Assembly: GCA_963829725.1 (NCBI GenBank)
Contig: CAWHJW010000021.1
Coordinates: forward strand, 124,001-188,000
Source of the DNA: RYN-230 sp963829725
Lineage (GTDB): Bacteria; Actinomycetota; Actinomycetes; Streptosporangiales; Streptosporangiaceae
DNA length: 64,000 nucleotides
Direction: 5' to 3'
Numbering within the stretch: position 1 is the first letter of the stretch; every line of letters starts with the position of its first letter. Below the pieces are notes generated by a model. That model had not been told where the DNA came from, ran no database searches, and saw nothing but the letters and a program-made list of their open reading frames with translations. Below are positions 16,057 through 25,418 of this stretch, one piece after another. Made by a program: the position numbers and the translations under genes.

Positions 16057-18093
16057 CTACCACCGCTGTGCCGGCGACAGCCGCAGACGGGTTTGCAGCA
16101 GCGGGGTACTCGCTCGGGATTCGGCAGCCGTTACCCCGTACAGCGCAGCGATAGCGTCGTGGGTGATCCCAGCCTCGCCCGCACGGTAGCCGACCATGCG
16201 GTGTATGGCGGAGGCCAGCACGCTCGGACGGTGCGCGGCCAGGAGCTCGGGATCGACGCTTATCCGCCACCATGCGGCCAGGCAGCGCAGGGTGAGCGGG
16301 AGACCGTGTGCCGGGAGGGCCTTTCGCCATAGCCGGATCGCCACCGGGTCGAGATCGCAGCCGGGCTCGGGGAGCCCGTCGAACATGCGCGCCGAGGCTG
16401 AGCTGAACAGCCATCTGGGGGATGGCAGCCGGGTCGGCACCCCGCTTCCGAACGGAAGCACCTCAGCGACCAGCCGCGTATCCAGCCGCCAGCGCAGCAG
16501 GTAGTTGTACCGGGCGCGCCCGGTTTCCAGACGCCCGCAGGTACCTGCAAGATCGCCGGTGTCGGGTGCTGAGGTGGCCGAGGTAAGGCTTTCCGGGCGC
16601 TCGCCTGCCGCCATGCCGATTGCCGTGGCCGGCCCAGTGACGCCATACAGCCGGATGGCCGCGGTTGCCGGCGAGTCTGGGGCGCACAGCCGCCGCAAGG
16701 CCCGCAAGTTGCCCTGGCCAGTCACTGACCAGAATTCCAGTGCCATTTTCTCGCCTATCTTGCCGAGCACCTGAGGGCTGGGCGGCCTGGCCTTTGCCGC
16801 CGGGGACGCGGGCGGGGAGGCCGGCGCGGAGGCGGCGAGCGTGGGCGGTGAAGCAGCGCGCCGGGGCTTCGCCCGCGCTGCTCCGCGCTCACCCGGGGCC
16901 CCATCCTGCCGCGGCTTAACCGGTTTCCCCGGCACATGCCTCGTCGAGTGCGGCGCTGGTTCCGTTGTGCTGCGATGGGCGGGTGCCGGGGCCGCAGACC
17001 CCGGTGTGGGAGCCTGCAAGGCCGCCGGGCCCGCTGCCACCTTGGCCAGGCAGCGCGCACAGCCAAGATGGGTCTTGGCTGCGACAAGCGGCCATTCCCG
17101 GGCGTCCGATCCGCAGCCAGGACATCGCAGCGGCGCAAACCCGGCCGCCGGCAGAAGCCATTCCAGCACCAGCGGAAAGCGCCGGGCACCCCGGAGCACG
17201 TTGACCGGGAGGCGCAAGGCCGGGACGTGCAGCAGGTGCAGCCGGTACGGGCGGATCTCATACCGGGGCGTGTATTTCTCGTCGATCTCGGCGAGCCGCC
17301 GATTCTCTTCCGCCTGGAGGCTGTCCATCCGCGCCGCCAGCAGCGCCTGCCGATCGGGGGGAGCGTTTGCCCGCCGCCTGGACAGCGACGCGAGTGCCTC
17401 GGCGTAGTACCTCTGTGTCCTCCCGCGTTCCATGTCCGCGGCAGCGCGCACCGATCCGTCCGCAAGTACCCCGCAGCGGCCGGCCGCTGTCAGGTCGAGC
17501 AGCCGATGGGCGGCGGCCAGGGCGGGCGGGATCGCCCCGAGGTCCGGCGCAGCGGCGGCGGGGCAGCCATCGGCAGCAAGCCGCCGCATCCGCTCGGCGG
17601 CCTGCTCTGGAAGTTCGAGCCGGGATGGAGCGTCCACCCAGCATTCGGCTCGTTCATGGAATCGGTCATCCGCAGACGCCGTGTAATTCACCATCGCGCC
17701 GACCTGGAGCACCTGCCGCAGGCTCTGCTCTGCGGGCCCGCTGGCATCGATCCGGCCGTGATCAACGGGAAAGGCCTCGCGTGCCCGTTCCAGCAACCGC
17801 GTATCGTCGGGCCGCTGGGCGGCAGGGGCGGGAAGCTGGAGCACTCCGGCATCGTCGGCCGACAGGACGTCCTCCGCGGCGGCCATCAGCAGCGGGTGGC
17901 CGGGCCCGAGCAAGGCCACCCCGTCCTCGCGGGCGACATCCGCACGCTCAGTGACGGCGAACTCTTCCGGCAGCTCGAGATTCCGCTGCAGCTGCGGCGG
18001 AATCATCACCAGCGCGGTGTCGCCAGATCTTTCCCACAGCCCGCCCCGGGACTCGACGTAACTCAGCCAGAATCCCAGCCCGCCGTCCACCAT
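16057..18093 (-). CDS. Zinc-ribbon protein paired with SNF2 helicase
   Basis: About 678 residues; ATG 18093 or the GTG just before it at 18096 can serve as start, 7-10 bases after the helicase stop, so the two are probably co-transcribed. A zinc ribbon is visible at about 320-350 (CPGCGSD, then CARCLA). A Pro/Ala/Lys-rich low-complexity linker covers about 360-440 (APTPGSAAPAPAHRSTTEP). The C-terminal part begins QVLGKIGEKMALEFWSVTGQ, carries YNYLLRWRLDTRLVAEVLPFG, and resembles no catalytic family I know. It may be the DNA/RNA-contacting or specificity partner of the helicase. A nuclease motif was looked for and not seen. Confidence 0.75.
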   Translation of the reverse strand: MVDGGLGFWLSYVESRGGLWERSGDTALVMIPPQLQRNLELPEEFAVTERADVAREDGVALLGPGHPLLMAAAEDVLSADDAGVLQLPAPAAQRPDDTRLLERAREAFPVDHGRIDASGPAEQSLRQVLQVGAMVNYTASADDRFHERAECWVDAPSRLELPEQAAERMRRLAADGCPAAAAPDLGAIPPALAAAHRLLDLTAAGRCGVLADGSVRAAADMERGRTQRYYAEALASLSRRRANAPPDRQALLAARMDSLQAEENRRLAEIDEKYTPRYEIRPYRLHLLHVPALRLPVNVLRGARRFPLVLEWLLPAAGFAPLRCPGCGSDAREWPLVAAKTHLGCARCLAKVAAGPAALQAPTPGSAAPAPAHRSTTEPAPHSTRHVPGKPVKPRQDGAPGERGAARAKPRRAASPPTLAASAPASPPASPAAKARPPSPQVLGKIGEKMALEFWSVTGQGNLRALRRLCAPDSPATAAIRLYGVTGPATAIGMAAGERPESLTSATSAPDTGDLAGTCGRLETGRARYNYLLRWRLDTRLVAEVLPFGSGVPTRLPSPRWLFSSASARMFDGLPEPGCDLDPVAIRLWRKALPAHGLPLTLRCLAAWWRISVDPELLAAHRPSVLASAIHRMVGYRAGEAGITHDAIAALYGVTAAESRASTPLLQTRLRLSPAQRW

Positions 18094-18103
18094 CACCCCG
18101 CGC

Positions 18104-19828
18104 TCACTCTGGCCCGGTCAACTCGTCGGTGAAGGAGCGTTCCCGCAGGTACTCCGTCCTGGCCCGGGCCAGGTTCTCCCCGATCGCGTCCAGGCGCTCA
18201 GCGAACTCGGCATCATCACGGGACTCGACGTAGGCGTCGAACACCGAGGACTCGAAGTCGAAGTCCTCATCGATCCTGCCCAGGATCATGTCAAGCTCCC
18301 CGACCACGAGCTCAAACAAGTTGATCTTTGCTTCAAGCACATGCAGAATGCGCTGCTCGATGGTGTCGCGGGCCACGAGATTGGTCAGCACCACATCCCG
18401 CGTCTGGCCGACCCGGTGCAGTCGGCCGAGCCGCTGCTCGATCTGCATCGGATTCCAGGGCAGGTTAACGTTGACCATCAGGTGGCAGAACTGCAGGTTC
18501 CGACCCTCGCCCGCTGACTCGGTGCTCAGCAGGACAGGCACCTCGTCGCGGAAGGCCGAGATCGCCTTCTCCTTGTCATGTCGGGCCAGGCTCCCGTGGT
18601 AGACAGCAGCCGGGATGCCCTGGCGGCTCAGCTCGCTGGCGAGGGCGTCGAGGGTCTGCCGGAACGCGGTGAACACGAGCACTTTCTCCGGGGCGGCGCC
18701 GCGCAGCCGGGCGACGAGCTCGGCGACCTTGCTCATGCTGGCTATCTCGGCCGCCTGCTGGCCGAGATCCTCCCAGCCAGCCTTAACCAGGGTCGGGACG
18801 ACAGCGGCCGGACTCGACCCGGCCAGCCTGGCCAGGCTGCGCAGGGTCAGCCGACGGGATTGCGGGGCATCCCGGGCCTCCTGCCTGATCCGCTCAGCGA
18901 TCCCAGCATAGAGCGCTGCCTCCTCACAGGAAGGGGTCACGAGCACTGTCTCGGCGAGGCGCTGCGGCAGCATCACGCTCACCTCGCTGCGGCGGTGGCG
19001 GATCATCACCTCCCTGGTCCTGGCCCGCAACCCGGCAACGTTGCGCGGCGCGTCCGACTCACCAGGCCCATGCTGGGCGCGGAACTGCGCAGGCGTGCCC
19101 AGCAGTCCGGGGGCAACCAGGCTGACCAGCTCATACAGATCCTGGAGCCGGTTCTCCACCGGAGTAGCCGTCAGCAGCAGCAGATACCGGGCGCTTAATG
19201 CCCGGGCCAGCCGGCCTGAGGCACTGCGCGGATTGCGCAGCCGGTGAGCCTCATCCGCGATGATCACATCCCACGGCCGCTCGGTCAGCACCGGCTTGAG
19301 CGGCTCACGGCGTGCGGCGGCAAGCGAAGCGATCACGACCGGGTGATCACGGCCCGCGCCCAGCACCGCGTTCCCGGCCATGGTGGTCGGCAACGCGAAC
19401 TTGCGTTCCAGCTCCTCCCGCCATTGCTGGGCCAGGCCCGCGGGGACGATCACGAGGGCCCGGTCGGCCAGGCCGCGCATCCGCAACTCCGACAGCACCA
19501 GCCCGGCCTCGATCGTTTTCCCGAGCCCGACCTCGTCGGCGAGAATCGCCCGGCCCCGCATCCTGCGCAGCACCGTCTGCGCCGTCTGCCACTGGTAGTC
19601 AAAGGGCTCGAAGCCCAGCCGCGCCTGGGACAGGAAGGTGTCGAACCCCGGCCTGCGCCAGACGTCCACAGCAGCCTCAACCAGGCGGGTCCGCTCCCCA
19701 TTGACTGCCGCACCCTCCCGCAGCGCGCCGAGAAGTGACAGATAAGGAACGAGATCCGGAGGCAGCTTGTCCACCGGCAGCGGAGCAGCCGACATCATGC
19801 ACGGCAGGTTACCGGAACCGACCGACAC
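18104..19828 (-). CDS. SNF2/RapA-type DEAD-like helicase (ATPase)
   Basis: 574 residues; start at 19828 or the Met pair at 19798/19795. All core motifs are present: Walker A LADEVGLGKTIEAGL (about 97-111), DEAH box IIADEAHRLRN, motif III LLLTATPVEN, helicase-C segment VLVFTAFRQTLDALASEL, and motifs V/VI TESAGEGRNLQF with IEQRLGRLHRVGQ. The RapA-like spacing and the acidic C-terminus (DEDFDFESSVFD) suggest a double-stranded-DNA translocase or remodeller. It is shorter than housekeeping RapA (about 970) and lacks extra N-terminal domains, which the downstream zinc-ribbon protein may supply in trans. A defence role is possible but not shown by sequence. Confidence 0.9.
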   Translation of the reverse strand: MSVGSGNLPCMMSAAPLPVDKLPPDLVPYLSLLGALREGAAVNGERTRLVEAAVDVWRRPGFDTFLSQARLGFEPFDYQWQTAQTVLRRMRGRAILADEVGLGKTIEAGLVLSELRMRGLADRALVIVPAGLAQQWREELERKFALPTTMAGNAVLGAGRDHPVVIASLAAARREPLKPVLTERPWDVIIADEAHRLRNPRSASGRLARALSARYLLLLTATPVENRLQDLYELVSLVAPGLLGTPAQFRAQHGPGESDAPRNVAGLRARTREVMIRHRRSEVSVMLPQRLAETVLVTPSCEEAALYAGIAERIRQEARDAPQSRRLTLRSLARLAGSSPAAVVPTLVKAGWEDLGQQAAEIASMSKVAELVARLRGAAPEKVLVFTAFRQTLDALASELSRQGIPAAVYHGSLARHDKEKAISAFRDEVPVLLSTESAGEGRNLQFCHLMVNVNLPWNPMQIEQRLGRLHRVGQTRDVVLTNLVARDTIEQRILHVLEAKINLFELVVGELDMILGRIDEDFDFESSVFDAYVESRDDAEFAERLDAIGENLARARTEYLRERSFTDELTGPE

Positions 19829-19918
19829 CCCCGGACAGGGCGCACGACAGCGGGTGTGCGACAGATTTGTAGGTAGTCAAGATCATCTTCGGGTGGGGGC
19901 TGGTCAGGCTGCTCAAGC

Positions 19919-20022
19919 ATGCACTGGACCGTCGCGGGAGCCGACGCCATCATCGCCCTGCGCTGCAAGGAAGCCAGCAGCCAGTGGGAAGCCATCTGCT
20001 ACCACCGTCACAACCAGACAGG
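19919..20022 (+). mobile_element. Transposase C-terminal remnant (ISKra4-like)
   Basis: The frame reads HWTVAGADAIIALRCKEASS then QWEAIC, matching the C-terminal ending of ISKra4-type transposases as I remember them (WTVTGADAIIALRC-x-EAS-x-xWE). Nothing upstream belongs to the same protein, so only about 35 codons remain. It runs directly into the STAND fragment. Confidence 0.45.
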
Positions 20023-20537
20023 CATGCCGCGGGGAGTCACCGACTTCGTCGGCCGGGCGTCGGAGGTCGGCTTCCAGGCCAGACTCGTGGATTCTCGGCG
20101 CGCCGGCGCCGCACCGGTCCTGGTCGTGTCGGGAGCCCCGGGAGTGAGAAAGACGAGCTTTGCCGTGCATGCCGCCGCGGCACTGGCCGAGACGTTCCCT
20201 GACAGGCAGTTGTTTCTGGTCCTGCGCTGCCTCGATGAACGCCCCCTCGAACCAACGGTGATACTTGGCCGACTCATCAATGCCGTCGCTCCAGGGCAGC
20301 ACGACATCCCGCATGACCGAGGCGGAGCGCGCCGGGCTGTTTCGGTCGCTGCTGCTGCATCGCCGCGCGATCATCGTGCTGGACAACGCCGCCGGCGAGG
20401 CCCAGGTTCGGATGCTGCTGCCCGGCGCAGGAGCCAGCCTGTTGCTGGTAACCAGCCGACGCCGGCTCACCGGACTCGATACGGCGCAGCGGCTGTCCCT
20501 GGTGCCGTTGTCGCAGGTCTATGCCGTGGACATGTGA
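20023..20537 (+). pseudogene. STAND/AfsR-type regulator fragment (frameshifted)
   Basis: Starting at MPRGVTDFVGRASEV, a P-loop region reads VVSGAPGVRKTSFAVHAAAA, with Arg where GAPGVGKT normally has Gly. At about 20310 the frame breaks and continues one frame over with MTEAERAGLFRSLLLHRRAI, then IVLDNAAGEAQVRMLLPG (Walker B-like) and LLLVTSRRRLTGLD, before a stop at 20535. This is the N-terminal half of an NB-ARC domain. Sensor regions, TPRs and the normal start are missing. It is a decayed relative of the STAND gene at 55287-58523. Confidence 0.75.
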
Positions 20538-20671
20538 CTAACTGAAGCCCAGCTCAAGCCCTCGTAGCGTGGTTCTGGTACCCCGCAAAGGAGCTCCTTT
20601 GCTTGGCATATAAATCAGATGCTAGATATAGTAAGCATAGAGTGTTGCCTGGAGAAGAGACGGCGATCCCC

Positions 20672-21379
20672 ATGAGCGCGACTGTCAGGGACGTCATGAC
20701 TACCAGAGTGATCGCGGTCCGCGGGGACGCGTCGTTCAAGGACATGGCTGCCATGCTCGGCAGTTCCGGGGTCAGCGCATTCCCCGTCATTGACCGGGCG
20801 GGCAAGGTAGTTGGCGTTGTGTCGGAGACCGATCTGCTGATCAAGGAAGCCGATCGGGCCAGCCATCCGGGACTGTTCGCGGGCCTGCGGCGCAGCCGGG
20901 ACCAGGAGAAGGCGGCCGGGGTGACCGCCGCTGAGCTGATGACGACCCCCCCGGTCACTATCGGCCCGGACGAGCCGGTCGAGCACGCTGCCTTCCTCAT
21001 GTATGACCGCGGGGTCCAGAGGCTGCCGGCGGTGGATGAGGCCGGGCACCTCGCTGGGATAGTCAGCCAGGTCGATGTGCTCAGCGTCTTCCGACGGCCT
21101 GACGAGGAGATCCGCCGCGATGTGACCAACCGCGTGATCCTGCGAGGCCTCCTGATAGATCGGGAGCACCTTCAGGTCGCCGTGCACGACGGCATCGTGA
21201 CCCTGTCCGGCCAGCCGGGAACCGGCCAGGCCGGCCAGGACATCATCGAGGCCGCGAGGCACGTTGAGGGCGTCGTCGCCGTCCAGGACCAACGGCACCC
21301 TGGCGGACGATCCTCCAGGCCCAGCAGGGGGCCCAGCAGGGGGCCCAGCAGCGAATCCGCTGCTCCCACTCTTAACTAA
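20672..21379 (+). CDS. CBS-pair protein with C-terminal BON domain
   Basis: 235 residues from ATG 20672, with GGAGAAGAG about 10 nt upstream. Two CBS motifs occupy about 1-60 (VRDVMTTRVIAVRGDASFKD; FPVIDRAGKVVGVVSETDLL) and 88-150 (AAELMTTPPVTIGPDEPVEH; LPAVDEAGHLAGIVSQVDVL). A BON domain follows at about 155-215 (VAVHDGIVTLSGQPG). A Ser/Arg/Gly-rich tail contains a short repeat (SRGPSRGPSS). CBS pairs bind adenosine nucleotides or S-adenosylmethionine; CBS-BON proteins are common in actinobacteria and often linked to hypoxia or dormancy, although no DosR-type box is seen. Apparently intact within a decayed neighbourhood. Confidence 0.9.
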   Translation: MSATVRDVMTTRVIAVRGDASFKDMAAMLGSSGVSAFPVIDRAGKVVGVVSETDLLIKEADRASHPGLFAGLRRSRDQEKAAGVTAAELMTTPPVTIGPDEPVEHAAFLMYDRGVQRLPAVDEAGHLAGIVSQVDVLSVFRRPDEEIRRDVTNRVILRGLLIDREHLQVAVHDGIVTLSGQPGTGQAGQDIIEAARHVEGVVAVQDQRHPGGRSSRPSRGPSRGPSSESAAPTLN

Positions 21380-21865
21380 ACTCCCTGAACGGGCCGACGC
21401 TCACAGAGGGCCAAAGCCCCACTGACGCTGGATACGTCGCGCAGCCCATCGGGGCGGTCGGCCGGATGTCCTTCCTGCTGCTGGGGCAGGTCCCCATAGG
21501 GGCCGTGATTGGTGAGATCCTGGCTCCGGAGCCCGCGACTCAACCCACAGGACCCGGATTCTGCCCTGCAGCTATGTGACCAGCGGGTGACATGAGGCCT
21601 GCTAAGTACCTGGTCCCGCCAGGCTCTGGGAGCTGGCCAGGGAATCATGGCCCGGTGGATCCCAGGGAAGGCGTCGCCGGGAAACGCCGAACATGCGGAC
21701 ATTTGTGGCCCATCGGCCCCGCATGTCAGGACATCTGTCTCTAGTTCGCAGCATGCCATCCAGCGATCATGTCGGTGAGGCGTGGGCAGGCGACCAGGTG
21801 CCTGCGGTATGGCCGCCCTCCTCGCGGGTCCAGGCCGACGAGGTCAAGTAACTAGTGGCTGGTCC
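21380..21865. other. Intergenic region, no gene seen
   Basis: Frames here lack ribosome-binding sites and recognisable proteins. It should contain the terminator of the CBS-BON gene and the promoter of the DUF7144 gene; neither is clear. Confidence 0.35.
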
Positions 21866-21883
21866 CCGGAACGAGGGTTCCGG
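21866..21883. promoter_or_regulatory. Perfect inverted repeat before the DUF7144 gene
   Basis: CCGGAAC-GAGG-GTTCCGG has 7-bp perfect arms and a 4-nt loop. It lies about 12 bp before the AAGGAGG ribosome-binding site. It may be a repressor operator or a 5'-leader hairpin. Confidence 0.55.
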
Positions 21884-21906
21884 CGATCCTGATCAAGGAG
21901 GCCACA

Positions 21907-22332
21907 GTGACAACAGCAACATACAAACCGGCCAAGGGCACCGGCGGTCACCACGTGGCAGGCTACGGCCTGGTCATCTTCTCGGCTGTCGTGCTGGCCG
22001 TGGTCGCCTGCTTCAACATGATCTACGGCGCCGCCGCCATCGCTAACTCGCACGTGTTCGTGGCCGGCGCCACCTATGTGTTCGGCGACCTGAAGACCTG
22101 GGGCTGGATCACCCTCATCCTCGGTGCGCTGCAGCTGGCCGCGGCGGGCGGGATCATGGCCGGCAACCAGCTGGCCCGCTGGTTCGGGGTCGCCGTGGTC
22201 GGGATCAACGCCATCGCCATGATGTTCTTCATCGGCGCATACCCGTTCTGGGCCCTGGTGATCATTGCCGTCAACGTGGTCGTGCTGTACGCGCTGTGCA
22301 TGTACGGCAGCCGCGAGAACCTGGCCACCTAA
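21907..22332 (+). CDS. DUF7144-type four-helix membrane protein
   Basis: 141 residues from GTG 21907, with a strong AAGGAGG at about 21895. Four hydrophobic helices are evident: about 19-41 (GYGLVIFSAVVLAVVACFNM), 62-85 (LKTWGWITLILGALQLAAAG), 90-108 (LARWFGVAVVGINAIAMMFF) and 112-132 (FWALVIIAVNVVVLYALCMY). The WGW before helix 2 and the overall layout match the actinobacterial DUF7144 membrane family. No catalytic residues; function unknown. An inverted repeat just upstream suggests specific control. Confidence 0.88.
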   Translation: MTTATYKPAKGTGGHHVAGYGLVIFSAVVLAVVACFNMIYGAAAIANSHVFVAGATYVFGDLKTWGWITLILGALQLAAAGGIMAGNQLARWFGVAVVGINAIAMMFFIGAYPFWALVIIAVNVVVLYALCMYGSRENLAT

Positions 22333-22333
22333 C

Positions 22334-22362
22334 CCGGGTGTTCGCGGTCAGCACCCAGGGCA
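22334..22362 (+). terminator. Possible hairpin terminator after the DUF7144 gene
   Basis: CCCGGGTG and CACCCAGGG form a nearly complementary stem around a 12-nt loop, starting two bases after the stop codon. No T-run follows, which is usual in high-GC actinobacteria. Confidence 0.45.
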
Positions 22363-22552
22363 AGCCGGGCGGCACACCCGCCGCCCGGCTGCAGGCCCAA
22401 CCAAGAGGTCCAGGGATCCCTGATCAGGGCCCCGGAACGCAACCGGCTCCTCCACTTGGCCTGCAGCATCAACCCAGTCATGCTGGCTCGCGGAGACGGC
22501 GCAAGGTCGGCCTGCTGGTCCGCCACGACGAAGCAACACGCTGCTAGTCACG

Positions 22553-22840
22553 CTGTCTGCGCACGTCGATGTGCTGGACGCCAGTCAGGTCCGGGAGGAC
22601 CCGCTGGCCGCAGTCAGCCGCAGTCCGGGCACGCTGATCGCGGATATGTCCAGCATGTCGCCTGGTGTGACTGGGCCCGGGCCGGTCATCGCGTCCGCGT
22701 CCGGCGGGCGGTGTCGGCGGAACGGAATTGCGGCTGGTCGTGAGGAATCAGTCCGCGCGCCGGGTGATGAGCCCGAATGGCCTGGATCGCATCATGCCGA
22801 TCTACCGCGAGGCGGCGGCCGTGTCACGCCGGAGCGCTGA
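22553..22840 (+). pseudogene. STAS (anti-anti-sigma factor) pseudogene
   Basis: The first half reads in one frame: LVTLSAHVDVLDASQVREDP then LAAVSRSPGTLIADMSSMS (about 22553-22665). The second half reads in another: LRLVVRNQSARRVMSPNGLD then RIMPIYREAAAVS (about 22725-22820). Together they reproduce a STAS domain with the central segment, including the phospho-acceptor DSS region, destroyed by an indel. Remnant of an SpoIIAA/RsbV-type antagonist. Confidence 0.7.
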
Positions 22841-23204
22841 GGCAGGGGCAGCCGCGCCACCGGCCGGCGCCCAGGCCGTCGGCCTTCCCCGCCAGCACCG
22901 CCCAGATCACCGCCACCCCATCCGCCTCCGCAGCAGGCAGCTCACCGGCAGCAACACATGCGTAACCCCGCAGCCCACGCACCGCGACCGCCGCGGGCGC
23001 AGCACCACCCGATCCCGCCATCACCCCGGATCACCCGAGGGCGGGCATGCCCCCCACCCCGCCAGTCGGCCCGGGCACCCCGGCAGCGCAGCCGCCCGCC
23101 GCCCGCCGCCGCTCGACCAGGCGCGCATCAACCGTCTACCGTGGCCACCGGTGCCTCCGAGCACCTCGCGGCCCTCCGGCACTCGGCCAAGAGAAGACGG
23201 GGCA
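22841..23204. other. Pro/Arg-rich non-coding stretch
   Basis: GC-rich with no recognisable protein in any frame and no ribosome-binding site before the possible starts. Confidence 0.3.
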
Positions 23205-23262
23205 AATGTCCGAAGCTGAGCTGTATTTCCTGCGGGCCCGGCTGCGCGGCGGGATTCTCTTT
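23205..23262 (+). mobile_element. Serine-recombinase fragment
   Basis: MSEAELYFLRARLRGGIL matches the segment at the end of the catalytic domain of large serine recombinases (MSEAEL-x-x-LRARL-x-GG). Both sides lack any continuation. It is on the opposite strand to the recombinase remnant at 24980-25418. Confidence 0.5.
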
Positions 23263-23830
23263 ACCTGTATCCGGCCCTGGGGTCAAGCAGTCCGGTTTGA
23301 GTGGCTGACCGGTTCCTGAGCGGGTTTCGGGGCATGGCCCATTCTCCTGCCTGCCCTGATCGCTGCCGTGGTCTGCGGGCCCGGGCGGCCGGGTCAAGAG
23401 GCGCGCAGCGCTCGCGCAGCGACGCCGCAGGCGCTCTTGGGGCGGCGGCCCGGCCGGTGGAAGGATCAGGCGGCGGGGGCGGGAAGGTGCCAGCGGGAAG
23501 ACCGGGTTCTGGGTGGGGGCGGCTCCAGGCGGGGATTCGGGTCGCGGGGTTCGCCTGCCGGAGGAGAGAGCGGGTCAGGGCAGCCAGCCTTACCTAGGCG
23601 CGCGGGCTCGTGGTGCCGGGCCCGGTCACATGATGATGGATTAGGTGGCCCCGGCCTGCCGGGGTGCGGCCGCTCAGTCTTTTGAGGCCGTCCGCCAGCC
23701 GGCCCCGCGCAGCGGGGCCTGGGCGGCCTGACAGGGGACCGGCAGGAGCCGGCCGCGGTTGTGCCTCATCGGCTTGATGATGGCGCCCATGCTCGCTTTA
23801 CCCTCTGGCGTGACTCTAGCCCTGCGGCGT
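23263..23830. other. Non-coding flank of the IS110-type element
   Basis: No gene supported. The segment next to the transposase 3' end is expected to hold the element's right end, but IS110 elements have no clear terminal inverted repeats, so the boundary cannot be drawn. Confidence 0.3.
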
Positions 23831-24866
23831 TTACACCGTGGCGAGGGCGTCGTCGCCGAGCTGGGCCAGGATGTGGCAGGCCCGGCGGATGATCTTGCGG
23901 GCCTCTGACAGGGCGGCGCGCTTGCCGTCCTTGCGGTCCTTGACGGCGGCGTAGTAGCCATGGTCGGGGGCGGCGGGGCGGGCGTGGGTCTTACCTGCTT
24001 CATACACCGCCCAGCGCAGCACCGGCGGGCCCTGCCGGGACAGGTGGCCCGGTGAGCGCTTGCCGTCGGAGGAGTAGACGGTGATGTCCAGCCCGGCGAA
24101 CCGGACCGCCTTGCGGGCGGAGGTGAAGCGGCCGGCGCCGCCCAGCCAGCAGGTCAGCGCGAGCGCGGTGATAGGCCCGACGCGTAGATGGAGTCGGCGA
24201 GGATCTTCGCGCCGTGCAGGTGGCGGGCCGCGGCGAGCAGCTGCGGCGCAGGCCATCGAGCTCGCCGCCGGTCACCTCGAGCATCCGCAGGCACAGCATG
24301 ACCTGCTGCTGCCCGGCCGGGGACAGGCGGGCGCGGGCCAGGGCGGCCAGCTCAGCCGGCGCGTCTGCCCGGCTGAGGTCATGGAACACCGGCGCGCCCT
24401 GGTGGAACAGCACCGCGTGGACGCGCTGGATCCAGGCGGTGTGCTCGCGGCGCAGGTCCTGGTAGGCCTCCAGCAGCGCCCGGCACTCCAGGACCTGCGG
24501 CGGCGGGAACCAGCACTCCGGGAGCCGGCCCCCCGCCAGCAAGTCCCGCATCAGCCGTGCGTCCGCCCGGCCGGTCTTGGCCCGCCTCTTGCGACCGCGC
24601 TGCGTCGCGGTGTCAGCGGTCCCGGCCAGGTGCGCGGTGATACCGGCCGCCGCCAGCTCCCCGGCCACATACCGCCAGCCGGTGCATGCCTCGACGGCGA
24701 ACGCGACATCTTCAGGGTGCTCGAACCGGCCGGCCAGCCAGGACCGGAAATGCTCCCGGTCCGCCGGGGCGATCTGCCCGCACTGCACCGCTCCGGTGTC
24801 CAGGTCGGCATAGTCAACGGTGACCTGCTTCCGGTGGATATCCAATCCGCCTACGATCGATGGCAT
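23831..24866 (-). mobile_element. IS110-family transposase, frameshifted
   Basis: Starts at ATG 24866 after GAGGAGGTCCCG. The N-terminal half has the DEDD-type start GGLDIHRKQVTVDYADLDTG then AVEACTGWRYVAGELAAAGI. Near 24260-24195 the frame is lost twice (the expected AARHLHGAKILADSIYGVG is read only in shifted frames). The C-terminal half continues as GPITALALTCWLGGAGRFTS, ARKAVRFAGLDITVYSSDGK and HLSRQGPPVLRWAVYEA, the Transposase_20 domain, ending at 23831. The element is probably immobile unless these indels are sequencing errors. Confidence 0.85.
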
Positions 24867-24979
24867 CGGGACCTCCTCATGCTCCGTGGCCAAATGCTGA
24901 ACACACCCATCGTGGTGCGCCTGAGCTGAGGAGGTCTCGCATCCCGGGCGGGGACTCCCCGCCAGCTCAGCCGGCTACG

Positions 24980-25418
24980 GGACCGGCCGGATACATGTCA
25001 TCTTTTTGCCCCAGGAGGGGCCGGTCGTTGAAGCTGGTCGGGTCATATAGCCCGTCCTCGTCCAGGATGAGGGCGTCGCTGTGGGCGCAGATCTGCAGCA
25101 GCCGGCGCCAGTCGGCGTTGGTGCGGGCCAGCCGAGAGCATTCCAGGCTATGATCCCGGCCCGGCCCAGGGACACCGGGGCGACCAGGTGCTGGAAGCCT
25201 TCCCGGTCCGCGGAGGAAGCCCCCGAATGGCCCCGGTCGATGTCGGTGACGTGGATCCGGTCGGCCGGCCAGCCGAGCGCGACGGCCCGGCCGCGCAGGT
25301 CGTACTGGCGCGTGGTGGACTCGGTGTTGTTGGCTACCTGGTAGAGGGTGGACTGGCGGATGTAGAGGTCGCGGGACAGCCGGGCCGCGGTCATCTTGCC
25401 GCTGGTATCGGTACTCAC
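24980..25418 (-). pseudogene. Large serine recombinase, N-terminal part only
   Basis: Starts at GTG 25418 overlapping the small upstream gene (GTGA), with AGGAGG about 12 nt upstream. DLYIRQSTLYQVANNTESTT contains the catalytic-serine motif (YIRQST), and YDLRGRAVALGWPADRIHVT and HSGASSADREGFQHL follow the family pattern. At about 25150 the frame breaks; LARTNADWRRLLQICAHSDA, ILDEDGLYDPTSFNDRPLL are readable one frame over, up to LLGQKDD near 25000. The remainder, including the DNA-binding region, is absent. Probably the engine of a former integrative cassette. Confidence 0.75.

Noticed and set aside
16936..18132. Plus-strand frame opposite the zinc-ribbon gene
   Set aside because: Antisense shadow; composition biased to Arg/Gly/Pro and no motif.
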